This document shows, piece after piece, positions 1 to 7,301 of a stretch of DNA of 21,154 nt. Source of the DNA: an uncultured Shinella sp. GTDB lineage: Bacteria; Pseudomonadota; Alphaproteobacteria; Rhizobiales; Rhizobiaceae. The notes beneath the pieces were generated by a model that saw nothing but the letters and a program-made list of their open reading frames with translations, was not told the origin of the DNA and ran no database searches. A program made the translations under genes and the position numbers. Within the stretch, counting starts at the first letter, position 1. Each line of letters begins with the position of its first letter. The DNA lies in assembly GCF_946479415.1 (NCBI RefSeq), contig NZ_CAMLFY010000076.1:1-21154 (forward strand), given 5' to 3'.

Positions 1-585
1 GCGACGCCCTCGGCGGTCGATGCCGCCATGCGCGCTTTCGGCCTGCCGATGGGGCCGTTCGAAGCGCAGGATCTCGGTGGCCTCGACATCGCCGCCTTCC
101 AGCGCAAGGCGGCGCGCGAACGGGGCGAAACGCCCTTTGCGCCGGTAGCGGAGCGGCTTTGCGCGCTTCAGCGTTTCGGCCAGAAAACCGGCGGCGGCTG
201 GTACGACTATCAGCCAGGCGACCGGACGCCAAAACCGTCGGAGACCGTTGCGGCCGTCGTCGCCGAAGAGGCCGTGGGCCAGCCGCAGCGCGCCTGGGAT
301 GAGGCTTCGATTGCCGATGCGATCCTGCTACCGATGGTCAACGAGGCGACGCGCATTCTGGAGGAGCGCGTGGCGCTCCGTGCCGCCGATATCGATCTCG
401 TGAAAATCCACGGCTACGGTTTTCCGCGCTGGCGGGGCGGGCCGATGCACTATGCTGAGGCGCGCGGGCTTGTGGACGTGGTGGCCGTGCTTGACCGGTT
501 CGCGGCGGAGGGGCTTGCGGAGGCGCCCTCGGAGGGGTTGCGCCGGGCGGCGGCGGCAGGCGGTTTTTCAGCGCTGGAACGATAG
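1..585 (+). CDS. 3-hydroxyacyl-CoA dehydrogenase, C-terminal part (5' end outside window)
   Basis: The reading frame is open from base 1, so this is the last 194 residues of a longer protein; the first ATG in the window (28) lies inside the gene. The segments GLPMGPFEAQDLGGLD and GYGFPRWRGGPMHYAEARG are typical of the two C-terminal 3HCDH helical domains of multifunctional beta-oxidation enzymes (FadB/FadJ type). These domains help form the substrate pocket and dimer of the enzyme that oxidises L-3-hydroxyacyl-CoA to 3-ketoacyl-CoA with NAD in the cytoplasm. The Rossmann domain, and any enoyl-CoA hydratase domain, would lie upstream and cannot be judged here. It shares direction with the following regulator gene but is separated from it by 69 bases and has no obvious functional link. 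A single-function 3-hydroxyacyl-CoA dehydrogenase with a duplicated C-terminal domain is an alternative. Confidence 0.88.
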   Translation, partial: ATPSAVDAAMRAFGLPMGPFEAQDLGGLDIAAFQRKAARERGETPFAPVAERLCALQRFGQKTGGGWYDYQPGDRTPKPSETVAAVVAEEAVGQPQRAWDEASIADAILLPMVNEATRILEERVALRAADIDLVKIHGYGFPRWRGGPMHYAEARGLVDVVAVLDRFAAEGLAEAPSEGLRRAAAAGGFSALER

Positions 586-654
586 GCAAGCGCTGCGGAC
601 TGTGATGAGATAGTTTGGGAGTAAAGGCATTCTGCGGGAGCCGGGGAGGGCGCA

Positions 655-1578
655 ATGCAGTCGCTGATGACGCCGGGGCACAAGCCGGTACAGGTGGAAA
701 TTCTCGAGGCGGAAATCCGCAAGGTCTGCGGGTCCTTCGATCTGGAGCCCATGCGGCGCAGCGGCGTCGTCAATGGCGATGTGACCACGCGGCGCGTCGG
801 CCCGTTCGATACGGCGATCGTCGCGCTCGATGCCTCCGAGGTGGCGCGAAATACGCGCTCCATCAAGCAGGATCCCGGCGAATATTTCTTCCTGCTCGTG
901 CAGGATGCCGGCCAGTGTCGCGTCGAACAGGGCGATCATGTGGCCGAGCTTCTGCCGGGGGACATGTTCCTCGTCGATTCCGTCAAGCCCTCGACCTTTC
1001 TCTATCGCGGCGAGCGATCCAATCAGGTCTCGCTGCACATTCCGCGCGATGAGGTGGTGCACCGTTTCGGCAATGCCTGTGCCGGCGGCCTTTCGATCTC
1101 GCGGGAGGACCCGCTCTGGGTCGCCATGCGCGCCGTCATCGCAAAGATGCTGCTGGAGGATGGCGAGCAGGCGCAGCTCGGCGAGGCCTTCCTGTGCCTG
1201 ATGGGCGCCTATCTGCATTCGAGCCGGGGAACCGGTCTTGCGACGCCGGCGGAGACCCTGCTGTCGCGCGCTTTGGCGATGATCGACCGCCACCGTGCGG
1301 ACCCCGGCTTCGGTCCGCGCGAGCTTGCCACCCGTCTCAACGTGTCCGAGCGCATGTTGCAACGGCATTTCCGGCCGCTTGGCGAAACGCCCGGCCACCG
1401 CCTGCTCAATCGCCGGCTGGAGCTGGCGCATGCCCGGCTGACGGCGCGCCGGGAGCAGCCGTCGGAAGGCGTCACCGCCGTCGCTTTCGACTGCGGCTTC
1501 AACGATCTCTCCTATTTCTACCGCGAATTCCGCAAGAAATACGGCGCCACACCGGGTGCGGTTGCGCGCTGCCATTGA
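655..1578 (+). CDS. AraC-family transcriptional activator (FeaR-like)
   Basis: This is a 307-residue protein with a typical AraC/XylS layout. The N-terminal part (about 1-190) is a cupin-like ligand-sensing domain of the AraC_binding_2 type (LLPGDMFLVDSVKPSTF near the middle). The C-terminal 100 residues hold two helix-turn-helix units: PRELATRLNVSERMLQRHF in the first, and VAFDCGFNDLSYFYREFRKKYGATPG, the conserved second HTH signature. The start at 655 follows GGGAGGG at 644-650; an in-frame ATG at 667 is less well placed. The next two genes encode an aldehyde dehydrogenase and a copper amine oxidase, the same trio found around E. coli FeaR, which activates genes for aromatic monoamine breakdown. 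I infer that this protein senses an amine or its aldehyde and activates the downstream pair, probably through the direct repeats at 1586-1616. The actual inducer cannot be read from sequence. Confidence 0.88.
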   Translation: MQSLMTPGHKPVQVEILEAEIRKVCGSFDLEPMRRSGVVNGDVTTRRVGPFDTAIVALDASEVARNTRSIKQDPGEYFFLLVQDAGQCRVEQGDHVAELLPGDMFLVDSVKPSTFLYRGERSNQVSLHIPRDEVVHRFGNACAGGLSISREDPLWVAMRAVIAKMLLEDGEQAQLGEAFLCLMGAYLHSSRGTGLATPAETLLSRALAMIDRHRADPGFGPRELATRLNVSERMLQRHFRPLGETPGHRLLNRRLELAHARLTARREQPSEGVTAVAFDCGFNDLSYFYREFRKKYGATPGAVARCH

Positions 1579-1585
1579 CGCTTTT

Positions 1586-1616
1586 GTCCAAAAGTCGGGA
1601 CGGCGCCGTCCAAGTC
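1586..1616 (+). promoter_or_regulatory. Candidate AraC-type operator: two direct repeats 22 bp apart
   Basis: GTCCAAAAGTC at 1586-1596 recurs as GTCCAAGTC at 1608-1616, in the same orientation, with starts 22 bp apart (two helical turns). The second copy overlaps the position expected for a -35 box if TATTCT at 1635-1640 is the -10, which is the geometry of class II activation by AraC-family proteins. The first copy also sits in an inverted repeat (CTTTTG TC CAAAAG, 1581-1594), and a 12-bp palindrome GACGGCGCCGTC (1599-1610) lies between and partly over the second copy. The site is in the 100-base gap between the regulator gene and the gene pair it probably controls. Confidence 0.5.
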
Positions 1617-1678
1617 TGATGTCGCGCCCGCTTCTATTCTCTGCCACCAGATAGGACCGCCGGAGGAGGCGGCCTGCC

Positions 1679-3100
1679 ATGGAGGAGGCGGAAATGATGG
1701 AATTCAAGGCGACCATCGGCGGCAAGCCAGCCCCTGTCGGCGCGGACTTCGCCGTGCTCAACCCGGCGACGGGCGAGGAGGTCGGCCGCGCGCCTGACAT
1801 GGGCGGCGCCGAGCTGGATGCGGCCGTCGCCGTCGCCAAGGTGGCTTTCGCAGCGTGGTCGGCGCAGAGCGATGAGGCGCTGCAGGCGGCCTGTGCGGCT
1901 GTCACGGCGAAGATCGAGGAACATGCGGCGGAACTCGCCGAAATCATCACGCTGGAGCAGGGAAAGCCGCTGAACGGCCTCGGTTCGCGCTGGGAGGTCG
2001 GCGGTGCCGTCGCCTGGGCGGGTTATACGACAGGGCTTTCGATCCCGGTCAAGGTGTTGCAGGACAACGAGCAGGGGCGGGTGGAGCTGCACCGCAAGCC
2101 GCTCGGCGTCGTCGGCTCGATCACGCCGTGGAATTTCCCGGTGATGATCGCCGTCTGGCATATCCTGCCGGCGCTGCGCACCGGCAACACGGTCGTCGTC
2201 AAGCCTTCGCCCTATACGCCGCTTTCGACGCTGCGGCTGGTTGAGATCATGAACGAGGTGCTGCCGCCGGGCGTCGTCAACGTCGTCACGGGCGACGACA
2301 AGACGTTCAATCTCGGCGGCGCCATGTCCGCCCATCCGGATATCGCAAAGATCGTCTTTACCGGCTCCTGCGCCACCGGCCAGAAGGTCATGCAGTCCGC
2401 GGCCGCGACCATGAAGCGCCTGACGCTGGAAATGGGCGGCAACGATGCTGCCATCGTGCTGCCGGATGCCGATCCGCAGGCGATCGCCGAAGGCCTGTTC
2501 TGGGGCGCCTTCATCAACAACGGCCAGACCTGCGCGGCGATGAAGCGGCTCTATGTGCATGACAGCATCCACGACGCGGTGTGCGATGCGCTCGTTGCCT
2601 ATGCGAAGGCTATTCCCGTCGGCAACGGCATGGAGGAGGCGAGCATTCTCGGCCCGATCCAGAACCGCATGCAGTTCGACAAGGTTTCGCGGCTCGTGGC
2701 GGATGCCAAGGGGCGCGGCAAGGTGCTGCTCGGCGGCGAGCCGGGCGAGGGCCTGTTCTTCCCGCCGACCATCGTGTCCGGCTTGCGCAACGGCGATGCG
2801 CTGGTCGACGAGGAGCAGTTCGGCCCGGCGCTGCCGGTCATCCGCTATTCCGATGTCGAGGAGGCAATCCGGCTGGCAAACGACAGCCCGAACGGGCTCG
2901 GCGGCTCGGTCTGGTCGTCGGATATCGCCGCGGCGAAAAAGGTGGCGAGCCGCATGGCCTGCGGCTCCGTCTGGATCAACAAACACGGCGCCATCCAGCC
3001 GAATGCGCCCTTCGGCGGCGTCAAGCTCTCCGGCATCGGCGTCGAGTTCGCAGAGGAAGGCCTTGCCGAATACACCGACATCCAGGTGGTCTTCGCCTGA
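1679..3100 (+). CDS. NAD(P)-dependent aldehyde dehydrogenase
   Basis: This is a 473-residue aldehyde dehydrogenase superfamily protein of normal length. Visible hallmarks are TPWNFP with the oxyanion Asn at about residue 152, the FTGS cofactor loop, LEMGG with the general-base Glu at about 251, and NNGQTCAA with the catalytic Cys at about 285. It converts an aldehyde to the carboxylic acid in the cytoplasm. The amine oxidase gene begins 25 bases after its stop, so it most likely handles the aldehyde released from the amine, for example an arylacetaldehyde. The start is uncertain: GGAGGAGG occurs twice, at 1662-1669 (9 bases before ATG 1679) and at 1681-1688 (5 and 8 bases before the in-frame ATGs 1694 and 1697). 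The protein could therefore be 473, 468 or 467 residues long. Substrate range is inferred from context only. Confidence 0.93.
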   Translation: MEEAEMMEFKATIGGKPAPVGADFAVLNPATGEEVGRAPDMGGAELDAAVAVAKVAFAAWSAQSDEALQAACAAVTAKIEEHAAELAEIITLEQGKPLNGLGSRWEVGGAVAWAGYTTGLSIPVKVLQDNEQGRVELHRKPLGVVGSITPWNFPVMIAVWHILPALRTGNTVVVKPSPYTPLSTLRLVEIMNEVLPPGVVNVVTGDDKTFNLGGAMSAHPDIAKIVFTGSCATGQKVMQSAAATMKRLTLEMGGNDAAIVLPDADPQAIAEGLFWGAFINNGQTCAAMKRLYVHDSIHDAVCDALVAYAKAIPVGNGMEEASILGPIQNRMQFDKVSRLVADAKGRGKVLLGGEPGEGLFFPPTIVSGLRNGDALVDEEQFGPALPVIRYSDVEEAIRLANDSPNGLGGSVWSSDIAAAKKVASRMACGSVWINKHGAIQPNAPFGGVKLSGIGVEFAEEGLAEYTDIQVVFA

Positions 3101-3125
3101 GAAAACAACAGAAGAGGGAACGATC

Positions 3126-5105
3126 ATGAGACTGACGCGATATCTTGCCGCTACGGCACTGGCCTTCGGCCTGACCGCCACCGCCGCGGCCGCCCATCCG
3201 CTGGATGGCCTGACCGCCGAGGAATATCAGAAGATCAACCAGATCCTGCGCGATCAGAAGGTTGCCGACGACACCACGCTCTATCCGCTGATCGAGCTGA
3301 AGGAGCCCGCCAAGGTCGACGTGCTCGCCTGGAAGGAGGGCGACAGCCTCGACCGCAAGGCGACGGTTTACCTGACCAGCAAGGAAGGCTTCAGCGAGGC
3401 CGTGGTCAACATCACCAAGGGCGCGGTGGAAAGCAACGAGAAGACCAAGGGACAGCCGATGGTGCTGTTCACGGAATTCATGGGCGCGCTGGAAGGCGTA
3501 CTCGGCAATCCCGAAATGGTGGCCGGCCTTGCCAAGCGCGGCCTGAAGCCGGAACAGGCTTTCTGCCTGCCGCTCACCGCCGGCAATTTCTTCACCGAGG
3601 AATATACCAATTCCCGCCTGATGAAGGTGCCCTGCTATCAGGTGCCCGACGGTTCCAACTTTTATGCCAAGCCGATCGAAGGCCTGTTTGCACTCTATGA
3701 TATCGGCAAGAAGGAAGTGCTGCGCGTCGTCGATACCGGCGTGCTTGATGTGCCGAAGGACGGCTGGGGCTATACGGAGGAGGAAGTCGCCAAGCGCACG
3801 CCGCTGCGCGCCGAGACCAACCCCGTTAAGCTGGTGCAGGAGGGTGGCCCGAACTACAAGATCGATGGCAGCCATCTCGAATGGGATATCTGGCGCTTCA
3901 ACTTCCGCGTCGACAAGCGGCCGGGCCTGGTGCTCTCCAATCTCGACGTCAATGATGACGGCACCTGGCGCTCGGTCATCTATCAGGCGCATCTCTCGGA
4001 AGTCTTCGTGCCCTATATGGACCCGTCGGAAGGCTGGTACTGGCGCACCTATATGGACAGCGGGGAATATGGTTTCGGCCTGTTCCTGACACCGCTGCGT
4101 GCCGGCATCGATTGCCCCGCGCATGCCACCTTCCTGCCGGCGACGATCGCCGACGACAAGGGCCAGCCGCTGGTCATTCCCGATGCCATCTGCGTCTTCG
4201 AGCGCAGCATCGGCGATCCGGCCTGGCGCCATTTCGAGGTCTTTGCCCAGACGCCGGAAAAGCCGATCCCGGCGGAAGGACGCCCGGCGACGGAACTCGT
4301 GGTGCGCACGGCCTCGGAAGTCGGCAACTATGACTATCTCATCGATTACCGCCTGCAGCAGAACGGTCAGGTCAACATCTATGTCGGTGCGACCGGCCTC
4401 GATGCAGTGAAGGGCGTTGCCTCCACCTCGATGAAGGATGCGACGGCCAAGGCGGATACGGCGCATGGCACATTGATCGCGCCGAACCTCGTTGCCGCCA
4501 ACCACGATCACTATTTCAACTTCCGCATCGACTTCGACGTCGACCAGCCGGTCAACCACTTCTCGACGATGGATATCGTGCCGGCCAAGCTGGATGCGTC
4601 GAGCCCGCGCAAGTCGATGTGGACGGTCGAGCACAAGATGCCGATGACGGAAATGGAGGCGCGCTACAAGCTCTCCTCCTCGCAGCCGCGCTATTTCCAC
4701 ATCTCCGACCCGTCGCGCGAGGGTTATCTCGGTCACGAGCCGGGCTACATGATCCACCATGGCGACGTGTCCTATGGCCCGTTCGACTTCGAGAACGACC
4801 CGCCGATGAAGCGCAATGCCTATATCGAATATTCGGTGTGGAACACGGTCTACGACCCGGAACAGCGCTATGCCGGCGGCAAGTTCGCCATGCAGAGCGA
4901 TGGCTCCGATACGCTCGCCGAATGGGTGAAGAAAGACCAGAGCCTGATGGGCAAGGACATCGTCACCTGGTTCTCCGCCGGCTTCCACCACATCCCGCGC
5001 ATGGAGGACTGGCCTGTTATGTCGACGGAATGGAAGACCGTGCACATCATGCCGCACAACTTCTTCGCCCATAACCCCGCGCTGACGATCCGCAAGCCGA
5101 AGTAA
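3126..5105 (+). CDS. tynA: Copper-containing primary-amine oxidase (topaquinone enzyme)
   Basis: This is a 659-residue secreted copper amine oxidase. Residues 1-23 form a signal peptide (MRLTRYLAATALAFG, cleavage after the alanine run), so the enzyme is expected in the periplasm. The full active site is present. It includes the topaquinone precursor Tyr402 in VGNYDY, the catalytic base Asp311 in YMDSGEYGFG, copper ligands His460 and His462 in NHDHYFNF, and His622 in FHHIPRMEDWP. It oxidises primary amines with oxygen to aldehyde, ammonia and hydrogen peroxide. It is about 100 residues shorter than E. coli TynA and appears to lack that enzyme's extra N-terminal domain. ATG 3126 follows GAAGAGGGAACGATC, giving a normal ribosome site. 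It is the last gene of the unit with the aldehyde dehydrogenase, ending at the hairpin terminator at 5112-5136. Aromatic amines such as tyramine or phenylethylamine are likely but unproven substrates. Confidence 0.95.
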   Translation: MRLTRYLAATALAFGLTATAAAAHPLDGLTAEEYQKINQILRDQKVADDTTLYPLIELKEPAKVDVLAWKEGDSLDRKATVYLTSKEGFSEAVVNITKGAVESNEKTKGQPMVLFTEFMGALEGVLGNPEMVAGLAKRGLKPEQAFCLPLTAGNFFTEEYTNSRLMKVPCYQVPDGSNFYAKPIEGLFALYDIGKKEVLRVVDTGVLDVPKDGWGYTEEEVAKRTPLRAETNPVKLVQEGGPNYKIDGSHLEWDIWRFNFRVDKRPGLVLSNLDVNDDGTWRSVIYQAHLSEVFVPYMDPSEGWYWRTYMDSGEYGFGLFLTPLRAGIDCPAHATFLPATIADDKGQPLVIPDAICVFERSIGDPAWRHFEVFAQTPEKPIPAEGRPATELVVRTASEVGNYDYLIDYRLQQNGQVNIYVGATGLDAVKGVASTSMKDATAKADTAHGTLIAPNLVAANHDHYFNFRIDFDVDQPVNHFSTMDIVPAKLDASSPRKSMWTVEHKMPMTEMEARYKLSSSQPRYFHISDPSREGYLGHEPGYMIHHGDVSYGPFDFENDPPMKRNAYIEYSVWNTVYDPEQRYAGGKFAMQSDGSDTLAEWVKKDQSLMGKDIVTWFSAGFHHIPRMEDWPVMSTEWKTVHIMPHNFFAHNPALTIRKPK

Positions 5106-5111
5106 AAATAG

Positions 5112-5136
5112 AAGGCCCGGGAATGTCCCGGGCCTT
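5112..5136. terminator. Bidirectional hairpin terminator
   Basis: AAGGCCCGGGA (5112-5122) and TCCCGGGCCTT (5126-5136) form a perfect 11-bp stem with a 3-base loop. The stem lies between the amine oxidase stop (5103-5105) and the end of the oppositely directed flavoprotein gene (5139). The stem ends in TT followed by TCT on the + strand, and is preceded by an A-rich stretch that supplies a U-rich tail for the - strand transcript. It can therefore end transcripts arriving from both sides. Confidence 0.85.
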
Positions 5137-5138
5137 TC

Positions 5139-6512
5139 TCATTCCGCCGGCTGCATGTCGCCGAAAACCGTCGGGATCAGTTCCGATATCGTCGGGTGGA
5201 TGTGCACGGCGTGCGTGATCGTCGTGTAGGGCTTGCCGGAATACATCACGTCCAGAATGCTTTGCACCGCCTCGTCGCAGCCGGTGCCGAGAAGGGAGGC
5301 GCCGAGGATTTCCTTGGTGTCGGCATCGGCGATCACTTTCATGAAGCCGAGCGTTTCGCCCTTTTCCTTGGCGCGGCCGACGCGGCTCATCGGCCGTGTG
5401 CCGATCAAAAGCTTGCGCCCGGTCTTGCGTGCTTCCGTCTCACTCATGCCGGCGCGGCCGAGCGGCGGGTCGATATAGAGCGCGTATGTCTGGATGCGGT
5501 CGCTCACCTTGCGCGGTTCATTATCGAGCAGGTTCGCCGCGACGATCTCGAAGTCGTTATACGAGGTGTGGGTGAAGGCGCCGCGGCCGTTGCAGTCACC
5601 CATCGCGAAGATGCCGGGCACATTGGTTTCGAGCCGCTCGTCGACGGTGATGTAGCCGCGTTTGTCCACCGCCACGCCCGCCTCGTCGAGGCCGAGATCG
5701 TCGGTGTTCGGCCGCCTCCCGGTGGCGAGCAGGAGATGCGAGCCGATGATCTCGGGCGCGCCGGCCGTGCAATCGACGCCCACCCCGACACCGTCGCCGC
5801 TTTTGAAGAAGCGGATGCATTCCGCCCCGGTCCTGACAGCGATGCCCTCGCGTTCGAGGATGTCGCGCACGGCGTCGCTGATATCAGGGTCTTCCCGCGC
5901 AATCAGCCGTGGTCCCTTTTCAACGACCGTGACCTCGGCGCCGAAGCGGCGGAACATCTGGGCGAATTCCAGCCCGATATAGCTGCCTCCGATGACGACG
6001 AGGTGTTTGGGCACCGCCGTCAGATCCATGATCGAGACATTGTTGAGGTGCGGTACGTCTTCCACGCCGGGAAAATCCGGCACGACGGCACGGCCGCCGA
6101 CATTGAGGAAGATCTGCGGTGCGGACAACAGGTCGTCGCCGACGCGAATTTCCGTCGGGCTTTCGAAACGGGCATGGCCGCGCAGGAAGGTCAGGCCATC
6201 CATGCTTTCCAGCCAGTCCTCGTTGCCCTTGCGGGCATCGAAACGCACCTTGTCCTTGCGCGCCATGACCTTGGCGAAATCCACGGTGACAGGGCCCGTC
6301 ACCACGCCATACTCGGCGCCGCGGCGGGCGAGGTGCGCGGCATAGGCGCTGGCGACCATGGCCTTGGTCGGCATGCAGCCGGTGTTGACGCAGGTGCCGC
6401 CGACGAGCTTGCGCTCGATCAGCGCCACCTTCCGGCCGGCGGCCGTCAGCCGGCCGGCGAGCGACGGGCCGGCCTGGCCCGCGCCGATGATAATGGCGTC
6501 GAATGTCTGCAT
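5139..6512 (-). CDS. FAD-dependent pyridine nucleotide-disulfide oxidoreductase (mercuric reductase-like, MerA functions lacking)
   Basis: This is a 457-residue class I flavin disulfide reductase. The FAD site is at the N-terminus (IIIGAGQAGPS), followed by the redox pair Cys41/Cys46 in GGTCVNTGCMPTK. The NAD(P)-binding motif GGSYIG is at 175-180, with an acidic Glu198 ending the second strand, which favours NADH. The second FAD motif is GIFAMGDCNG. The C-terminal catalytic pair is His439/Glu444 in HPTISE, donated across the dimer interface. There is no N-terminal heavy-metal domain and no C-terminal Cys-Cys pair, so it is not a true mercuric reductase. It is not obviously lipoamide, glutathione or soluble transhydrogenase either. 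Annotation pipelines usually call this group 'mercuric reductase' or 'FAD-containing oxidoreductase'. Its start codon overlaps the stop of the DUF4126-type gene by one base, so the two are translated together. The substrate is unknown. Confidence 0.9.
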   Translation of the reverse strand: MQTFDAIIIGAGQAGPSLAGRLTAAGRKVALIERKLVGGTCVNTGCMPTKAMVASAYAAHLARRGAEYGVVTGPVTVDFAKVMARKDKVRFDARKGNEDWLESMDGLTFLRGHARFESPTEIRVGDDLLSAPQIFLNVGGRAVVPDFPGVEDVPHLNNVSIMDLTAVPKHLVVIGGSYIGLEFAQMFRRFGAEVTVVEKGPRLIAREDPDISDAVRDILEREGIAVRTGAECIRFFKSGDGVGVGVDCTAGAPEIIGSHLLLATGRRPNTDDLGLDEAGVAVDKRGYITVDERLETNVPGIFAMGDCNGRGAFTHTSYNDFEIVAANLLDNEPRKVSDRIQTYALYIDPPLGRAGMSETEARKTGRKLLIGTRPMSRVGRAKEKGETLGFMKVIADADTKEILGASLLGTGCDEAVQSILDVMYSGKPYTTITHAVHIHPTISELIPTVFGDMQPAE

Positions 6513-6979
6513 CAGAGAACCGACGAAACGACGAAGAGGCCGAGCAGCACGGCGACCGCATCTTCGAGAAGCGCGATGGGCAGGTCCTTGCCGCCAATCG
6601 CCGCGACGAGGCGTTGGCGGGCTTCCGCGCCGCCCAAAGTGCCGATGACCGCGCCGACCACGCCGGCCACCAGGCCGCCGATCAGCGCACCGCCGGCGGT
6701 GCCGATGACGGCGCCGCAGAAGGCACCGCTGACGATGCGGGCGCCGAACTGCTGCGGCACCTTGCGGCTCGGTGTGCTCGGCAGCTGGTCGGTGACGAAT
6801 TCGACCAGCGCCAGGATACCGAAAATATAGGGCGTGAAGCGATAGCCCATGAAGGCGGCCCAGGTGCCGGAAACCGGCAACCAGCCGAGGGCGGCGCCAA
6901 TGCTGACGGCCGCCGGTGCCGTCATGGCGCGAAGCCCCGCCACGACACCGATCAGCAATGCGAGAATGTAAATGCTCAT
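6512..6979 (-). CDS. Small membrane protein, DUF4126-like
   Basis: This 155-residue hydrophobic protein begins MSIYILALLIGVVAGLRAM, followed by TAPAAVSIGAALG, which resembles the N-terminus of the DUF4126 family. About four membrane segments can be seen: residues 1-30, a short one around YIFGILALVEFV, a long glycine-rich segment (GALIGGLVAGVVGAVIGTLGG) suited to helix packing, and a C-terminal one ending VLLGLFVVSSVL. The open frame continues upstream to 7285, but that extension is polar and unlike the family. ATG at 6979 is preceded by GAGGGG, so I use it. The stop shares one base with the start of the flavin disulfide reductase (TGATG arrangement), implying translational coupling and perhaps a shared membrane-associated redox task. 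No biochemical function is known to me for this family. Confidence 0.82.
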   Translation of the reverse strand: MSIYILALLIGVVAGLRAMTAPAAVSIGAALGWLPVSGTWAAFMGYRFTPYIFGILALVEFVTDQLPSTPSRKVPQQFGARIVSGAFCGAVIGTAGGALIGGLVAGVVGAVIGTLGGAEARQRLVAAIGGKDLPIALLEDAVAVLLGLFVVSSVL

Positions 6980-7301
6980 TGTCCCCTCAAAAATTTGCGC
7001 CGGACATCGGGCCCGGGATGGTTCCCGGCAGAGATGAAATGCATTATCGAAATGGAGGATGGGCCGGCTGGAAGACTGTCGGATGGCATGGCCGATTGCA
7101 ATGGGATTCTTTTGCCTGATAAGTTCTTCCGGCATAAATTTTAAAGCGCTTTGGACGCGGCAACAAACGTCGTGTCTTGTCCTGCCCCCGCAGTCTGTTT
7201 TTTGCGATTTGCTGCCATATATGGAATGCTTTGCCCGGACGGGCTTTCTGAAACGTGGTGAAACTGTGGCCACGAATTGCCGCACAAGGAGAGGTTTTCA
7301 C
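6980..7301. other. Divergent intergenic region with two short palindromes
   Basis: This 322-base spacer separates the DUF4126-type gene (- strand) from the betaine-type binding protein gene (+ strand) and must hold promoters for both. It contains perfect palindromes AAAGCGCTTT (7143-7152) and CCATATATGG (7215-7224), which could be regulator sites, and a small hairpin CCGGGA/TCCCGG (7013-7028). A weak + strand promoter could be TTGCGA (7202-7207) with AATGCT (7225-7230). No convincing small gene, RNA gene or terminator was seen. Confidence 0.4.

Noticed and set aside
568..1950. 460-codon open frame on the - strand across the AraC-family gene
   Set aside because: It covers the regulator, the intergenic control region and the start of the dehydrogenase. 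The composition is that of a mirror frame and there is no family resemblance.
3021..5072. 683-codon open frame on the - strand opposite the amine oxidase gene
   Set aside because: It lies fully antisense to a gene with a complete set of catalytic residues. Its translation is rich in Arg, His and Gly without any recognisable motif, as expected from mirror frames of GC-rich genes.
5139..6512. Annotation as true mercuric reductase (merA)
   Set aside because: There is no heavy-metal-associated N-terminal domain, no C-terminal vicinal cysteines, and no mer regulator or transporter nearby.
5196..6830. 544-codon open frame on the + strand opposite the flavin disulfide reductase gene
   Set aside because: It is antisense to two well-supported genes, has no ribosome site and no recognisable motif.
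6980..7285. N-terminal extension of the DUF4126-like protein back to 7285
   Set aside because: The added 102 residues are polar and Cys/Arg/Ser rich with no resemblance to the family, whereas ATG 6979 has a good ribosome site and starts a membrane segment.
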